From the NCBI GenBank assembly GCA_031547305.1, contig JAVBSC010000019.1, forward strand, positions 1-64,000: 64,000 bases of DNA, given 5' to 3'. The DNA comes from JAVBSC01 sp031547305. GTDB taxonomy: Bacteria; Desulfobacterota; Desulfovibrionia; Desulfovibrionales; Desulfovibrionaceae. The notes under the pieces were generated by a model. It was not told the origin of the DNA. It made no database searches and was given only the letters and a program-made list of their open reading frames with translations. This document shows, piece by piece, positions 17,497 to 25,838 of this stretch. The stretch's first letter is position 1; the number at the start of each line of letters is the position of its first letter. A program made the translations under genes and the position numbers.

Positions 17497-17525
17497 AGTT
17501 AACCATGCTATGGCCTGCTTGTCAA
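17497..17525 (-). promoter_or_regulatory. Predicted promoter of the oppA operon
   Basis: On the minus strand a perfect -35 TTGACA (17525 to 17520) is followed 17 bases later by TTAACT (17502 to 17497), a weak -10. The LacI-type operator lies just downstream. The weak -10 leaves room for an activator, or the true -10 may be shifted by a base. The rest of 17266-17621 is AT-rich leader sequence without another recognisable element. Confidence 0.5.
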
Positions 17526-17621
17526 GCATATATTGCAAAATCTTGAATTATTTTGTAATTTATTATTCCGAGGATAGGGTGGAGGCCTGCGGCGAGTCCG
17601 CCAGTCCTCCGGAAACAAGAT

Positions 17622-18782
17622 ATGCGCGAGGTGAATTTCTTGAAGCGCGGCCGTAGAAAATTTCCAATTATGCCCAACATGGGATCGCCGTCAGAGAGAG
17701 AGGCGTCGTTGCCCGGCGGAGCTCCGGACGGAGATTCGCCGCGCTCGCCGCATACCATGGCGGATGTGGCCAGGCGTTGCGATGTTTCCATGATCACGGT
17801 GTCGCGGGTGTTCAACCAGCCGGAAAAAGTCCGGCCGGAGACCAGGGAAAAAGTCCTGGCCGCCTGCCGGGATCTGGATTTCAACCACAACGCCCTGGCA
17901 TCGTTCCTGGCCCGGACCACCCCCAGCCCGATTATCGGATTTATGACTTCAAACGTCGGGGATCCGATTTTTCAGGCTTTGACGAATATCATTCAGCAGG
18001 AAGCGTCCGCCAGCGGCCTGGATCTGCTGCTCAGCCTGAGCGGTTTTGATCACGGGCGGGAAAGGCAGCACCTGCAACGCTACCTTCAGTACCGGGTGGC
18101 CGGCGTGGTGCTTTACCAGCCGACTCTGGAACTGGCCCGGAGCGATTTGCCGCGGAGCGGGAATTACCCGATTCTGACCCTTTGGGATAAACCGGCGGTC
18201 GAGAATTGCAGCTATATCGGGCAGGAGCCCACGCTCGCCTCGGCCCTGGCCGTGGAGCACCTGGCGGACCTGGGGCACCGGGACATCGCCCTGCTGGTGG
18301 GCGACACCGTGCTCTACAGGGCGTACATGCGTCAGCAGGGCTTTCTGGAAGCCATGAAGCTGCGCGGTCTGCCGGTGCGCCCGGAATTTCTGCGCCGGAT
18401 CTACCGCAATGACCTGGCCATTTCCATGGCCCCCACCGTCGCGGCCGGCCATGCCGCGGCTATTGCCCTGCTGCGGCAACCGTCCAGGCCGACGGCCCTT
18501 GTGGTTTCCACGGACGACGTGGCCATGGGCGCGGTGCTGGCGGCCAGAAGCCTGGGCCTGAGCGTGCCGGGCGACCTTTCCGTCGTCTCCATGACCGAGA
18601 TGAGCGTGGCCGGCATCCTGGACATGAAACTGACCAGCGTCCACATTCCGGTTAAGGAAATCCGCGAGCCGATCGCCGCCTTTTTTCGGCAGAGCAAGGC
18701 CGGAGTTTTTTCCTCCCCCCTGCGCCATACCCTGCCCCTGACGCTCGTGCCGGGGCAGAGCAGCGCGGCTTTACGGGCCTGA
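17622..18782 (+). CDS. LacI family transcriptional regulator
   Basis: DNA-binding repressor or activator with a LacI helix-turn-helix (TMADVARRCDVSMITVSRVFN) near residues 45-65 and a periplasmic-binding-like sensor domain (PIIGFMTSNVGDPIFQALTNIIQQEA, then HLADLGHRDIALLVG and TALVVSTDDVAMGAVLAARSLGLSVPGDLSVV). The N-terminal extension of about 45 residues before the HTH is longer than usual, so the true start may be further in (in-frame ATGs near 17670 and 17679), though none has a strong ribosome site. Divergent from oppA with a LacI-type operator between, it probably controls the transporter-sulfatase operon in response to a ligand derived from the substrate. Confidence 0.92.
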   Translation: MREVNFLKRGRRKFPIMPNMGSPSEREASLPGGAPDGDSPRSPHTMADVARRCDVSMITVSRVFNQPEKVRPETREKVLAACRDLDFNHNALASFLARTTPSPIIGFMTSNVGDPIFQALTNIIQQEASASGLDLLLSLSGFDHGRERQHLQRYLQYRVAGVVLYQPTLELARSDLPRSGNYPILTLWDKPAVENCSYIGQEPTLASALAVEHLADLGHRDIALLVGDTVLYRAYMRQQGFLEAMKLRGLPVRPEFLRRIYRNDLAISMAPTVAAGHAAAIALLRQPSRPTALVVSTDDVAMGAVLAARSLGLSVPGDLSVVSMTEMSVAGILDMKLTSVHIPVKEIREPIAAFFRQSKAGVFSSPLRHTLPLTLVPGQSSAALRA

Positions 18783-18819
18783 CGCCTGTTTTGCCGGAGA
18801 GAGCGTGGCCGCGGCGGAA

Positions 18820-20304
18820 TCAGGCGCGAGAAGTCAGCCCGGCCACAAGTTCCAGGCGGCTGCCTGTTCCGGTTTTTTGCAGCAGGCTGTTAACATAACG
18901 GCGGATTGAACTTTCCTTCAGGTTCAAGGCGGCGGCCATATCCTCGGTGGAACTGCCCCGGAGGAGAAGCTCCAGGATTTCCCGTTCGCGGCGGCTTAGC
19001 CGATGCGCATCGGCAAATGCCGGGATTTGGGCCGTGGCGCCGGATCGTGGAGCGAATGTCTCCTCTTGCGCGGGCTTGCGGGCCGGCGGCAAGAGCAGGG
19101 GAAAATTCCGCCAGAGCGGCAGGGCGGACAAAGCGGATACTCCGCTCAGGCCCCAGATTGCCGCATCCGGCGGCAGAGCCATGGCGTCCAGAGCTCCGCG
19201 TATGAAAAAGGCGGCCGGGAGCGCTACGGTGGCGACCAGCCAAGGCAGGCAAAGCGCCAGGGCCGGCTTGCCTCTGGGGCCGGCAAAACGCGAGCAGGTC
19301 AGGATGGAGGTGAAAAACAGGATCTGTTGTCCGATTGCCCCCAGAGTGTGTACGATCAGATAGGCCGTGGAGCTTTTGGGCCACGCCAGCAGCAGGGGAC
19401 TTGCCGCGAAAAGCAGCGCTCCGGCGACCAGCAGGTCGCGTAGGGCTTTATCGCCTTTTTTCATCACAAAGGTCGTGGATATGGGCAGGCACAGGGCCGC
19501 GAGCAGGGGCGCGTACTCCGGATATTCGCCGTGGTCCAGAAGCCTTAGAGATAATTGATAGCCGGAAAGCCCGCTTACGGCACAGCTTGTCGCCAGCGGC
19601 AAAAGAAGAATGACCAGGGCCGGCCAGTTTGCGTGGCCGGCCGGGGGGGCTTCCGGAAATTCTTTTGATCCGGGTGTTTCGCCCGCCTCTTCAGGCCTGG
19701 GCAGCAGTGGCCAGATGACCACGGCAAAAGCCAGGCCGGCCGCGCAACAAATGGCGTAGAGCAAGGAGAGCCAGCGCTGCTCCATCAGGTTGGACAGATC
19801 CGTTCCGCTTTCCAGCAAGGGCATGAGCATGGCCCAGTATCCGTAGGCCAACCCCATGGCCAGGCCCAGAAAAAATGCCTGGCTGGAAACCGGCACATGC
19901 CGGAAAAAGCAGCGCATAGCCACCGGCGGCATAAATCCGGATAAAAATACTTGAAGATAGATTAAAAATTGGACTTTTGCGTGCTCTTCCGCCCCAAGCA
20001 GGATGAGAAACAAAAAAACGGCTGTGGATGAAAGCGGCGCGGCCAGAATTCCCGCCCGTGCGGCAATTCCCTTTTGTCCCCCGGCCATGCTGACTCTCTC
20101 CAGAGCGGGCAGGATAAGCGCGGCGCAAAGAATGCCGGCGAAATATACCGGCAGGCAGGCCGGCGCGTTTGCCGGAACGGAGCCGGTTATCTGGTGGCAG
20201 ACGCTGGTGGTGTTCAGTATGACGAGCAACAGCGTGATGGAAAGCCATCCGTGGGCGGAGGCTTTGAGCATTCCTGGGTCGGCCTGATTGATGATATTCT
20301 GCAT
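18820..20304 (-). CDS. Membrane-anchored LuxR-type regulator (about 12 TM segments plus HTH)
   Basis: About 430 residues of MFS-like hydrophobic sequence with many predicted membrane helices are followed by a C-terminal LuxR/FixJ-type DNA-binding domain (LSRREREILELLLRGSSTEDMAAALNLKESSIRRYVNSLLQKTGTGSRLEL). No receiver domain is present. One-component membrane regulators of this architecture are common in gut Actinobacteria such as Eggerthella and in some Desulfovibrionaceae, often next to molybdenum oxidoreductases acting on small aromatics. It probably senses a ligand through the membrane part and binds DNA near the membrane. It is convergent with the LacI gene (37-base gap) and divergent from the flavin-reductase-fold gene. 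Confidence 0.88.
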   Translation of the reverse strand: MQNIINQADPGMLKASAHGWLSITLLLVILNTTSVCHQITGSVPANAPACLPVYFAGILCAALILPALERVSMAGGQKGIAARAGILAAPLSSTAVFLFLILLGAEEHAKVQFLIYLQVFLSGFMPPVAMRCFFRHVPVSSQAFFLGLAMGLAYGYWAMLMPLLESGTDLSNLMEQRWLSLLYAICCAAGLAFAVVIWPLLPRPEEAGETPGSKEFPEAPPAGHANWPALVILLLPLATSCAVSGLSGYQLSLRLLDHGEYPEYAPLLAALCLPISTTFVMKKGDKALRDLLVAGALLFAASPLLLAWPKSSTAYLIVHTLGAIGQQILFFTSILTCSRFAGPRGKPALALCLPWLVATVALPAAFFIRGALDAMALPPDAAIWGLSGVSALSALPLWRNFPLLLPPARKPAQEETFAPRSGATAQIPAFADAHRLSRREREILELLLRGSSTEDMAAALNLKESSIRRYVNSLLQKTGTGSRLELVAGLTSRA

Positions 20305-20524
20305 GTGATAAAGGTATGGTCTATGCGCTTATTTATTTTGTGGATAGATCGCCGATTTTTTTCGTTTTGTCCATACGGTAAATGATGGCGGGGACGGGGA
20401 TTCTCCGGCCGGGCCGCGTATTGTGGCGGCCGGCGCAATAGTGTATGTTCCTGGCCGGACGTGCCGCTTTGGCTTGAACACGCCTTAAGCCGTAAGCGTA
20501 AAACGCTTTCTGGAGGTTTTTTTA

Positions 20525-21124
20525 ATGTCAGCCGTAAAAACGAAAAAGTCACTTGGCCCCTTGCCGCTTTTGTATCCGGAGCCTGTCCTGCTGGTTGGCT
20601 CCTACGACGCCGCCGGAAAACCCAACGTCATGACCGCGGCCTGGGGAGGCATTTGCAGCTCGGATCCCCTGAGCCTTTGCGTTTCCATACGCCCGGCGCG
20701 CTGGACGCACGGAGCGGTTCTGGAGCGCAAGGCTTTTACCGTGGGCATCGCCACGGTCAAACTGGCCCGCGAGGCGGATTACCTGGGCATCGCCTCCGGC
20801 CGGCGCTATGATAAATTGGCCGTTGCCGGGCTGACCCCGCTGAAGGCGGAAAAAGTGGACGCCCCTTATCTGGCCGAATGCCCGGTGGTTCTGGAATGCC
20901 GGCTTTCGCAAACCGTGGAAATCGGCGCGCACACCATGATGATCGGTGAAATTCTGGACGTGAAGGCGGATGAGGACTGCCTGGATCCGGCCAGCGGCAA
21001 CCCGGATCCCGCGCTGTTCGGCCCGCTTATTTTTGATTCCGGAACGCAGAATTATTACAGCTTCGGCGCGCCGGTGGCCAGGGCTTTTTCCGTGGGCAAG
21101 GCCCTGCTGGCGTCCCAGAAGTGA
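20525..21124 (+). CDS. Flavin reductase-like (FMN-binding split-barrel) protein
   Basis: Protein of the flavin reductase-like family. The conserved pattern VLLVGSYDAAGKPNVMTAAWGGICSSDPLSLCVSIRPARWTH is visible in the first 70 residues, typical of FMN-binding split-barrel proteins. It could reduce free flavin or act on its own; no partner monooxygenase is present. Cytoplasmic. The UbiD gene starts 35 bases after its stop, so the two are cotranscribed and it could serve the same pathway. Length of 199 residues is usual. ATG at 20525 follows GGAGG. Confidence 0.85.
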   Translation: MSAVKTKKSLGPLPLLYPEPVLLVGSYDAAGKPNVMTAAWGGICSSDPLSLCVSIRPARWTHGAVLERKAFTVGIATVKLAREADYLGIASGRRYDKLAVAGLTPLKAEKVDAPYLAECPVVLECRLSQTVEIGAHTMMIGEILDVKADEDCLDPASGNPDPALFGPLIFDSGTQNYYSFGAPVARAFSVGKALLASQK

Positions 21125-21159
21125 CCTCAGCCATCAGAATGGAAATCAAGGAGCAGCGA

Positions 21160-22509
21160 ATGGATTTCAAGCAGTGCCTGGAAAAACTGGAAGCCGCCGG
21201 ACGGCTTGTGCATGTGCGCGACGAGGTGGACCCCGTGCATGAACTGGCCGGCCTGGCCAGCAAGTTTGAAGGCAAACAGGTGGTGGTGTTCGACAAGGTC
21301 AAGGGGCACGACATGCCCCTGGCCATCGGGCTCTGGTGGAACCGGGACAACCTGGCCCATTTGTTCGGCGTTCCGGCCGGAGAATTGCCCAAGCTGTTCT
21401 CCAGCGCGGTCAAAAGTCTGCACAGCGCGCCCGTGGCCCCGGTGGTGGCAACGGACGCTCCGGCCAGGGAAGTGATCATGCCCAAGCCGGACCTGGAGCG
21501 CATTCCTGTGCCCATTCTGGCTCTTAAGGACGGCGGTCCGTATTTTGACAACTGCGTGGTCATCGCCAAGGATCCGGACACCGGGGTGCGCAATACCTCG
21601 GTGCACCGCCTGATGCTCACTGGACCGGATCGCCTGGGCCTGCTCATGGACATCGGCCGTCACCTGCGCGATTATTACGAGCGGGCCGAAGCCAAGGGCC
21701 AGCCTTTGGAGATCAGCATCAACAACGGGGTGCATCCGGCCTATTACGTGGCCGCCATCACCCCCAGCGCGGCCGCGCCCATCTATATGGACGAACTGGC
21801 CGTGGCCTCGTCCCTGCTGGGCGGCCCGGCCCGGCTGTGCCCCGGTCTGGCCGTGGGCGTGGAAGGCATTGCCGACGCCCAGATGATCATTGAGGGTGAA
21901 ATCCTGCCCCATGTGCGCGAGCCGGAAGGGCCGTTCGGCGAGGTTTCCGGCTACTACGCCCTGCGCGACGACCGCTGGGTGGTACGCGTAAAATCCGTCA
22001 CGCACCGCAAAAAACCGATCATCCACAGCCTGCTGCCGGGGCGGGAAGTCTGGAACTCCATCGGCCTGACCGTGGAGGCCAATATTTTCGACACCGTCTC
22101 CCGCCAGGTGCCGGGCCTGAAAAACGTATACCTGACCCACGGCAGCAGCAACTACCACGCGGTCATCCAGATCGATCCGCCGCACAACGGCATGTCCAAA
22201 AACGCCATTATGGCCACCTTTGCCGCGTTCTCCTTCCTGCAGATGGTCACGGCGGTCAATTCGGACGTGGACATTTTTGATCCGGAGGAAGTGGAGCGCG
22301 CTCTGGCCACCCGCTGCCGCAAGGACGAGGACATCATCATCATTCCCAAGTGCTTCGGCCACGAACTTAACCCTTCCACGGACAACGGCTTCGGGGCCAA
22401 AGTTGGTTTTGACTGCACCTGCCCGATTCCCCGGCCGCCGAAGTTCGAAAAAGTGGCCTTTAAAGATGTGGATTTGCGAAAATACGACATCAGCGACAGC
22501 CCCAAATGA
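21160..22509 (+). CDS. UbiD family (de)carboxylase
   Basis: Prenylated-FMN-dependent reversible decarboxylase acting on aromatic or alpha,beta-unsaturated acids. The family signature PEGPFGEVSGYY is at about residues 254-265 and carries one of the catalytic Glu residues. ATG at 21160 is chosen for its AAGGAG seven bases upstream; a longer reading to 21121 overlaps the previous gene without a ribosome site. Length of 449 residues fits UbiD. The prFMN synthase UbiX is not in this window. The neighbouring Mo/W enzyme, sulfatases and flavin protein fit an aromatic-acid pathway, which is inference. Confidence 0.93.
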   Translation: MDFKQCLEKLEAAGRLVHVRDEVDPVHELAGLASKFEGKQVVVFDKVKGHDMPLAIGLWWNRDNLAHLFGVPAGELPKLFSSAVKSLHSAPVAPVVATDAPAREVIMPKPDLERIPVPILALKDGGPYFDNCVVIAKDPDTGVRNTSVHRLMLTGPDRLGLLMDIGRHLRDYYERAEAKGQPLEISINNGVHPAYYVAAITPSAAAPIYMDELAVASSLLGGPARLCPGLAVGVEGIADAQMIIEGEILPHVREPEGPFGEVSGYYALRDDRWVVRVKSVTHRKKPIIHSLLPGREVWNSIGLTVEANIFDTVSRQVPGLKNVYLTHGSSNYHAVIQIDPPHNGMSKNAIMATFAAFSFLQMVTAVNSDVDIFDPEEVERALATRCRKDEDIIIIPKCFGHELNPSTDNGFGAKVGFDCTCPIPRPPKFEKVAFKDVDLRKYDISDSPK

Positions 22510-22533
22510 CGAAAAGGCGTTTGCCGGTTTTGT

Positions 22534-22577
22534 AAAACCAAAGGGTTTGCGAATGCGAGAGCAAACCCTTTGGTTTT
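22534..22577 (+). terminator. Strong intrinsic terminator after the UbiD gene
   Basis: AAAACCAAAGGGTTTGC (22534-22550) and its exact complement (22561-22577) form a 17-bp stem with a 10-base loop, ending in TTTT. The A-rich start of the stem means it can act in both directions, but it follows directly after UbiD. Confidence 0.88.
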
Positions 22578-22654
22578 ATTCAGCATAAGGCTTTTATATA
22601 AAACACTGACTTTAAACGCGGCCCTGGCACGCCGGGGACAGGAGGCGGCGCGCC

Positions 22655-23293
22655 ATGGATATGAAGCATCCCGGCCGGGCAATCGAGTTGTCCACCTGGA
22701 AAAGATTCCGCCATTACGCCCTGTTCGCTGAAAGGGACTACCCCTTTCTGGCCTTTGCCACTGAGCTGGACATCAGCGCCTGGGACGCGGCCCGCCGCAA
22801 GAGCGGCCGCAAGTTTTTCCCAGCTTTTCTCCAGTCCGTCATGCTGGCCCTGAATTCCATCGAGAACTTCCGCTACCGCATTCATAACGGCCAGGTGATC
22901 CTTTGCGAAAAGACCGACCCGGCCTTTGTGGTTTTTGATCCCCGGGACGAGCTGTATTATTTCGCCACAGCGGAAACCAACGCGGATCCGGATTTTTTTG
23001 ACCGGGACGTGGAAGCGGCCAAACAACAGGCCCTGGCCGCGCGCTGCCTTGACGGCGGACGCCTTGACGTCGCGTACATATCCTGCGTCCCCTGGTTCAG
23101 CTTTACGGACGCCATGCACCCCATGCGTCTTAAAACAGCCGATTCCATCCCCAGAGTCATCTGGGGCCAGTGCCGGCGCAGCGGCGAGCGCGCAAGCATC
23201 TCCTTTTCCGTCACCGGCCACCACGGCCTGTTCGACGGCCTGCACCTGGCCAAACTATTCGCCGCCATCCAGGGCCGGGAGTGGATATCTTAA
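22655..23293 (+). CDS. CatA-like acetyltransferase
   Basis: Member of the chloramphenicol acetyltransferase fold. The catalytic pattern H-H-x3-D-G is at His189-His190...Asp194-Gly195 (SVTGHHGLFDGLHLAKLF), His190 being the expected general base. The whole length of 212 residues fits the family. Many such proteins in anaerobes are not resistance genes and acylate other alcohols, so chloramphenicol resistance is not implied. AGGAGG lies upstream of ATG 22655. It is separated from UbiD by a strong terminator, so it has its own transcript. Confidence 0.85.
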   Translation: MDMKHPGRAIELSTWKRFRHYALFAERDYPFLAFATELDISAWDAARRKSGRKFFPAFLQSVMLALNSIENFRYRIHNGQVILCEKTDPAFVVFDPRDELYYFATAETNADPDFFDRDVEAAKQQALAARCLDGGRLDVAYISCVPWFSFTDAMHPMRLKTADSIPRVIWGQCRRSGERASISFSVTGHHGLFDGLHLAKLFAAIQGREWIS

Positions 23294-23537
23294 AAAATTG
23301 CAATCCACGCTGCGCCGTCGCCGGCCAGCAGGCCTCTGGTTCGCTCTTTATGCACGGTTGCGGCTATAAAAGACGGCATAACCGCATCCGAGGGGCGAAC
23401 GCAAGCGGCCGGGCAACGGCGTCAGGGCGGCCATGGCGGCAAAGCGTGATATTTTTTAAGCGGTTATTTACAAGAATATTTTTTATGGAGTATCCTGAGG
23501 GACATAAAGACGAAACTGTTTTTGGGAGCATAAAACT

Positions 23538-23637
23538 AAAGGCCTGGATTTCCGCGTTCGCTGAAATGGCGAATCAATAGCGCCGCCGGTTGCGATCCTC
23601 CCTCTCAATTTCAGCGAACGCGGGAATCCAGGCCTTT
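23538..23637. repeat. Long inverted repeat, REP/MITE-like element
   Basis: Two 30-base arms (23538-23567 and 23608-23637) are inverted copies with one mismatch, separated by 40 bases. Each arm contains GCGGGAATCCAGG-like sequence (right arm) or its complement, a core reminiscent of dispersed palindromic elements in other Proteobacteria. It lies in a 392-base gene-free stretch (23294-23685) in which I find no other clear gene. A stable cruciform or RNA hairpin would form. Confidence 0.7.
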
Positions 23638-23685
23638 AACAGCTTTAATATCTTGGCGCGATCCAGATCGTCCGGAGGAAAAAAT

Positions 23686-24093
23686 ATGCGTACTATTTTT
23701 GTTCCCCTAGTATTGGTTTTGCTGCTGGCCCTGACGTCTTCCTGCTCCGGCCAAACGGCGGGCCATGACGCCGCTCCGGTCAACGTGGACAGTTCCGGCG
23801 GGGCTGTGGAACTTGCTCCGGGGCAGCTTCTAGTGGTCTCCCTGCCAAGTAATCCCAGCACCGGATACAGTTGGCGGGCCGAGCTTGTCCCGCCGGTTTT
23901 GAAGCCTTTCGGCGGCGAGGAACGCAAGCCGGCCGACGTCCAGCCCGGCCTGGCCGGGGCCGGCGGCACAAGCTGCTGGAGGTTCGTAGCGGTGGAAAGC
24001 GGGCAGGGCGAGCTGCGCCTTGTTTACCAGCGCCCCTGGGAAAAAGGCGTCCCGCCGGCCAAAAGCGTCACTTACCAGATAACGGTCAGGTAA
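23686..24093 (+). CDS. Chagasin-type cysteine protease inhibitor lipoprotein (I42 family)
   Basis: Small secreted protein. The signal peptide ends in a lipobox-like LTSSC, so it is probably a lipoprotein. Three chagasin inhibitor loops can be seen: NPSTGYSW, a Gly-rich GAGGTSCW loop, and RPWE. Inhibitors of this family block papain-like cysteine proteases of host or self. ATG at 23686 follows GGAGGAA; the longer in-frame reading from 23590 runs through the inverted repeat. Length of 135 residues is normal. The target protease is not known. Confidence 0.85.
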   Translation: MRTIFVPLVLVLLLALTSSCSGQTAGHDAAPVNVDSSGGAVELAPGQLLVVSLPSNPSTGYSWRAELVPPVLKPFGGEERKPADVQPGLAGAGGTSCWRFVAVESGQGELRLVYQRPWEKGVPPAKSVTYQITVR

Positions 24094-24167
24094 TCCCAAC
24101 CTTCCTTCGCATCCGGCAATCCCGCTCCGGGTTTGACAACAGATGGGAATTATGGTGGATTTCCAGT

Positions 24168-25835
24168 ATGAACGAGCGCGGGATATGGGGGACCTTGCAC
24201 CCCTTTTACGAAGCGGGCGAAATAATGGGCCGCACAGAGGCGAACAAGTCTTTTTTTCAGGCTTTGTTGCGCCTGGATCCTTTTGACGAGTACCATTTTT
24301 TTCTGCCCACCCGGATGGCGGTGCTTCAGCTTAAGGAATACCTGGAGGCCGCTTATCCGGAATTTTCCAAGTCCGGCCGGCTGAAGTTGCAAACCCGGCG
24401 TGGCCTGGCTCAGGATTTGCGAAGCCGCGCCTATCGCTGCTTTCATCTTTCCGACTGCATTTCGGATTTCGTGCCCCTGGCCGCTCTGCGCAACGCGGCT
24501 TCCAAATATTTATTCCCCGTCACCGGCACCACGCACAGCCTCAGCTACCATCGCTACATGCCGCATTACCTCAGCCACATCTGGCCGGGCTGCTCCGGAC
24601 GCGACTGCATCACCGCCACGGCCGGCAGCGCCGCCGGCATGCTCCGGGCCACATTTAGCCGCCTGCGGCAAGGCTACGGCCTGGCGGCGGACCAATTCCC
24701 GCAGCCGGACATCCGGGTGATCCCCCTTGGGGTGGACCCGGCCATGTTCCCCGCCCCGGAGGATAAAAAAAGCCTGGGCGAGGCGACGCGGCAAAAATAC
24801 GAACTGGGCAATGGTACGCTGACCCTGCTTTTTGCCCGCCTGGCGCATTATTCCAAGCTGGATCCCATACCCGTGCTCAAGGCCTTTAAACAGTCCTGCC
24901 TGCTTGCGCCGGATTCGCCCCAGGAACTGGTCATCGCCGGCTATGCCGCTCCGGAAGACAACATGCCGGAGACACTGCAAAAATTGGCGCGGAATCTTGG
25001 CATTTCCCTTAAGATAATTGCCTCGCCTTCAGACGAGGAACGCCGGGGTCTGTTCGCCGCGGCGGATATTTTCATATCTCCGGCGGACAATCTGCAGGAA
25101 ACCTTCGGCCTTACGCTGCTGGAGGCCGCGGTGTCCGGCCTTCCGGCCGTGGTCTCGGATTTTGACGGCTACCGGGATCTGGTGGAGCATGGGGCCACCG
25201 GTTTCCTGGCGCCCACCTGCGGCCCGGCGGGCACGCCCATGCTTGATGCGCAGGCTCCCTTGCTCTTTGACAGCCAGACCCACATGCGCCTGGCGCAGCA
25301 ATGCGTTGTGGATGTGCCGAAAATGGCCGAATATCTGGCCAGGCTGGCCCGTAACCCGGACCTGCGCCAAAGCATGGGCCGGGCGGCCAGGGCCAGGGCG
25401 CTGGCCGGCTTTACCTGGGAAGCCGTGGCCAGGCGCCATGTGGAGCTTTGGGACGAACTGGCCGGCCGGCCCCTGGGGTATGAGGAAGAAGCCCGCCTGC
25501 GCAAGGCCGTTCACCCCATGGGCATGAATTTCATGGATTCCTTCGGCCATTACTTCAGTCTGACCCTGGGCGCGGCCCAGGCCGGGGAACGGTTGGTCCA
25601 ATGGACTGTTTCCGGCCAGGCCATTGTTCAGGGCCGGGATTTTCCGGTCATGTATTCGGATGTGGCCCCGCATGTGAGCGTGGATCGGCTTAAGGAGCTG
25701 CTTTTCGCGGCCCGGCAGCCCATAAGTTTGGGCAGTCTGGGCGAGCGCTTCAGGAACGCGTCCGATTCCGCCGGGCCGGATTTTTTGTTGCTGTGGGCGC
25801 TGAAAAACGATTATTTGGCTTTCTCCCCGGAGTAG
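24168..25835 (+). CDS. Glycosyltransferase, GT4 family
   Basis: Nucleotide-sugar-dependent glycosyltransferase. The C-terminal GT4 signature is visible (IFISPADNLQETFGLTLLEAAVSGLPAVVSDFDGYRDLVEHGATGFL), with the Glu residues expected to bind the donor nucleotide. An unusual C-terminal extension of over 150 residues follows. ATG at 24168 is the first plausible start; the ribosome site (GGTGG about nine bases upstream) is weak. The next gene begins three bases after the stop, so the two glycosyltransferases act as a pair. The acceptor is unknown; surface polysaccharide or protein glycan is possible. Confidence 0.85.
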   Translation: MNERGIWGTLHPFYEAGEIMGRTEANKSFFQALLRLDPFDEYHFFLPTRMAVLQLKEYLEAAYPEFSKSGRLKLQTRRGLAQDLRSRAYRCFHLSDCISDFVPLAALRNAASKYLFPVTGTTHSLSYHRYMPHYLSHIWPGCSGRDCITATAGSAAGMLRATFSRLRQGYGLAADQFPQPDIRVIPLGVDPAMFPAPEDKKSLGEATRQKYELGNGTLTLLFARLAHYSKLDPIPVLKAFKQSCLLAPDSPQELVIAGYAAPEDNMPETLQKLARNLGISLKIIASPSDEERRGLFAAADIFISPADNLQETFGLTLLEAAVSGLPAVVSDFDGYRDLVEHGATGFLAPTCGPAGTPMLDAQAPLLFDSQTHMRLAQQCVVDVPKMAEYLARLARNPDLRQSMGRAARARALAGFTWEAVARRHVELWDELAGRPLGYEEEARLRKAVHPMGMNFMDSFGHYFSLTLGAAQAGERLVQWTVSGQAIVQGRDFPVMYSDVAPHVSVDRLKELLFAARQPISLGSLGERFRNASDSAGPDFLLLWALKNDYLAFSPE

Positions 25836-25838
25836 CCC

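Noticed and set aside
22655..23293. Chloramphenicol resistance gene
   Set aside because: The CAT catalytic His and Asp are present, but relatives in anaerobes often acylate other alcohols and there is no resistance context.
24121..24168. Promoter for the glycosyltransferase pair from TTGACA near 24133
   Set aside because: The nearest -10-like TATGGT is only 12 bases away, too close for a sigma-70 promoter.
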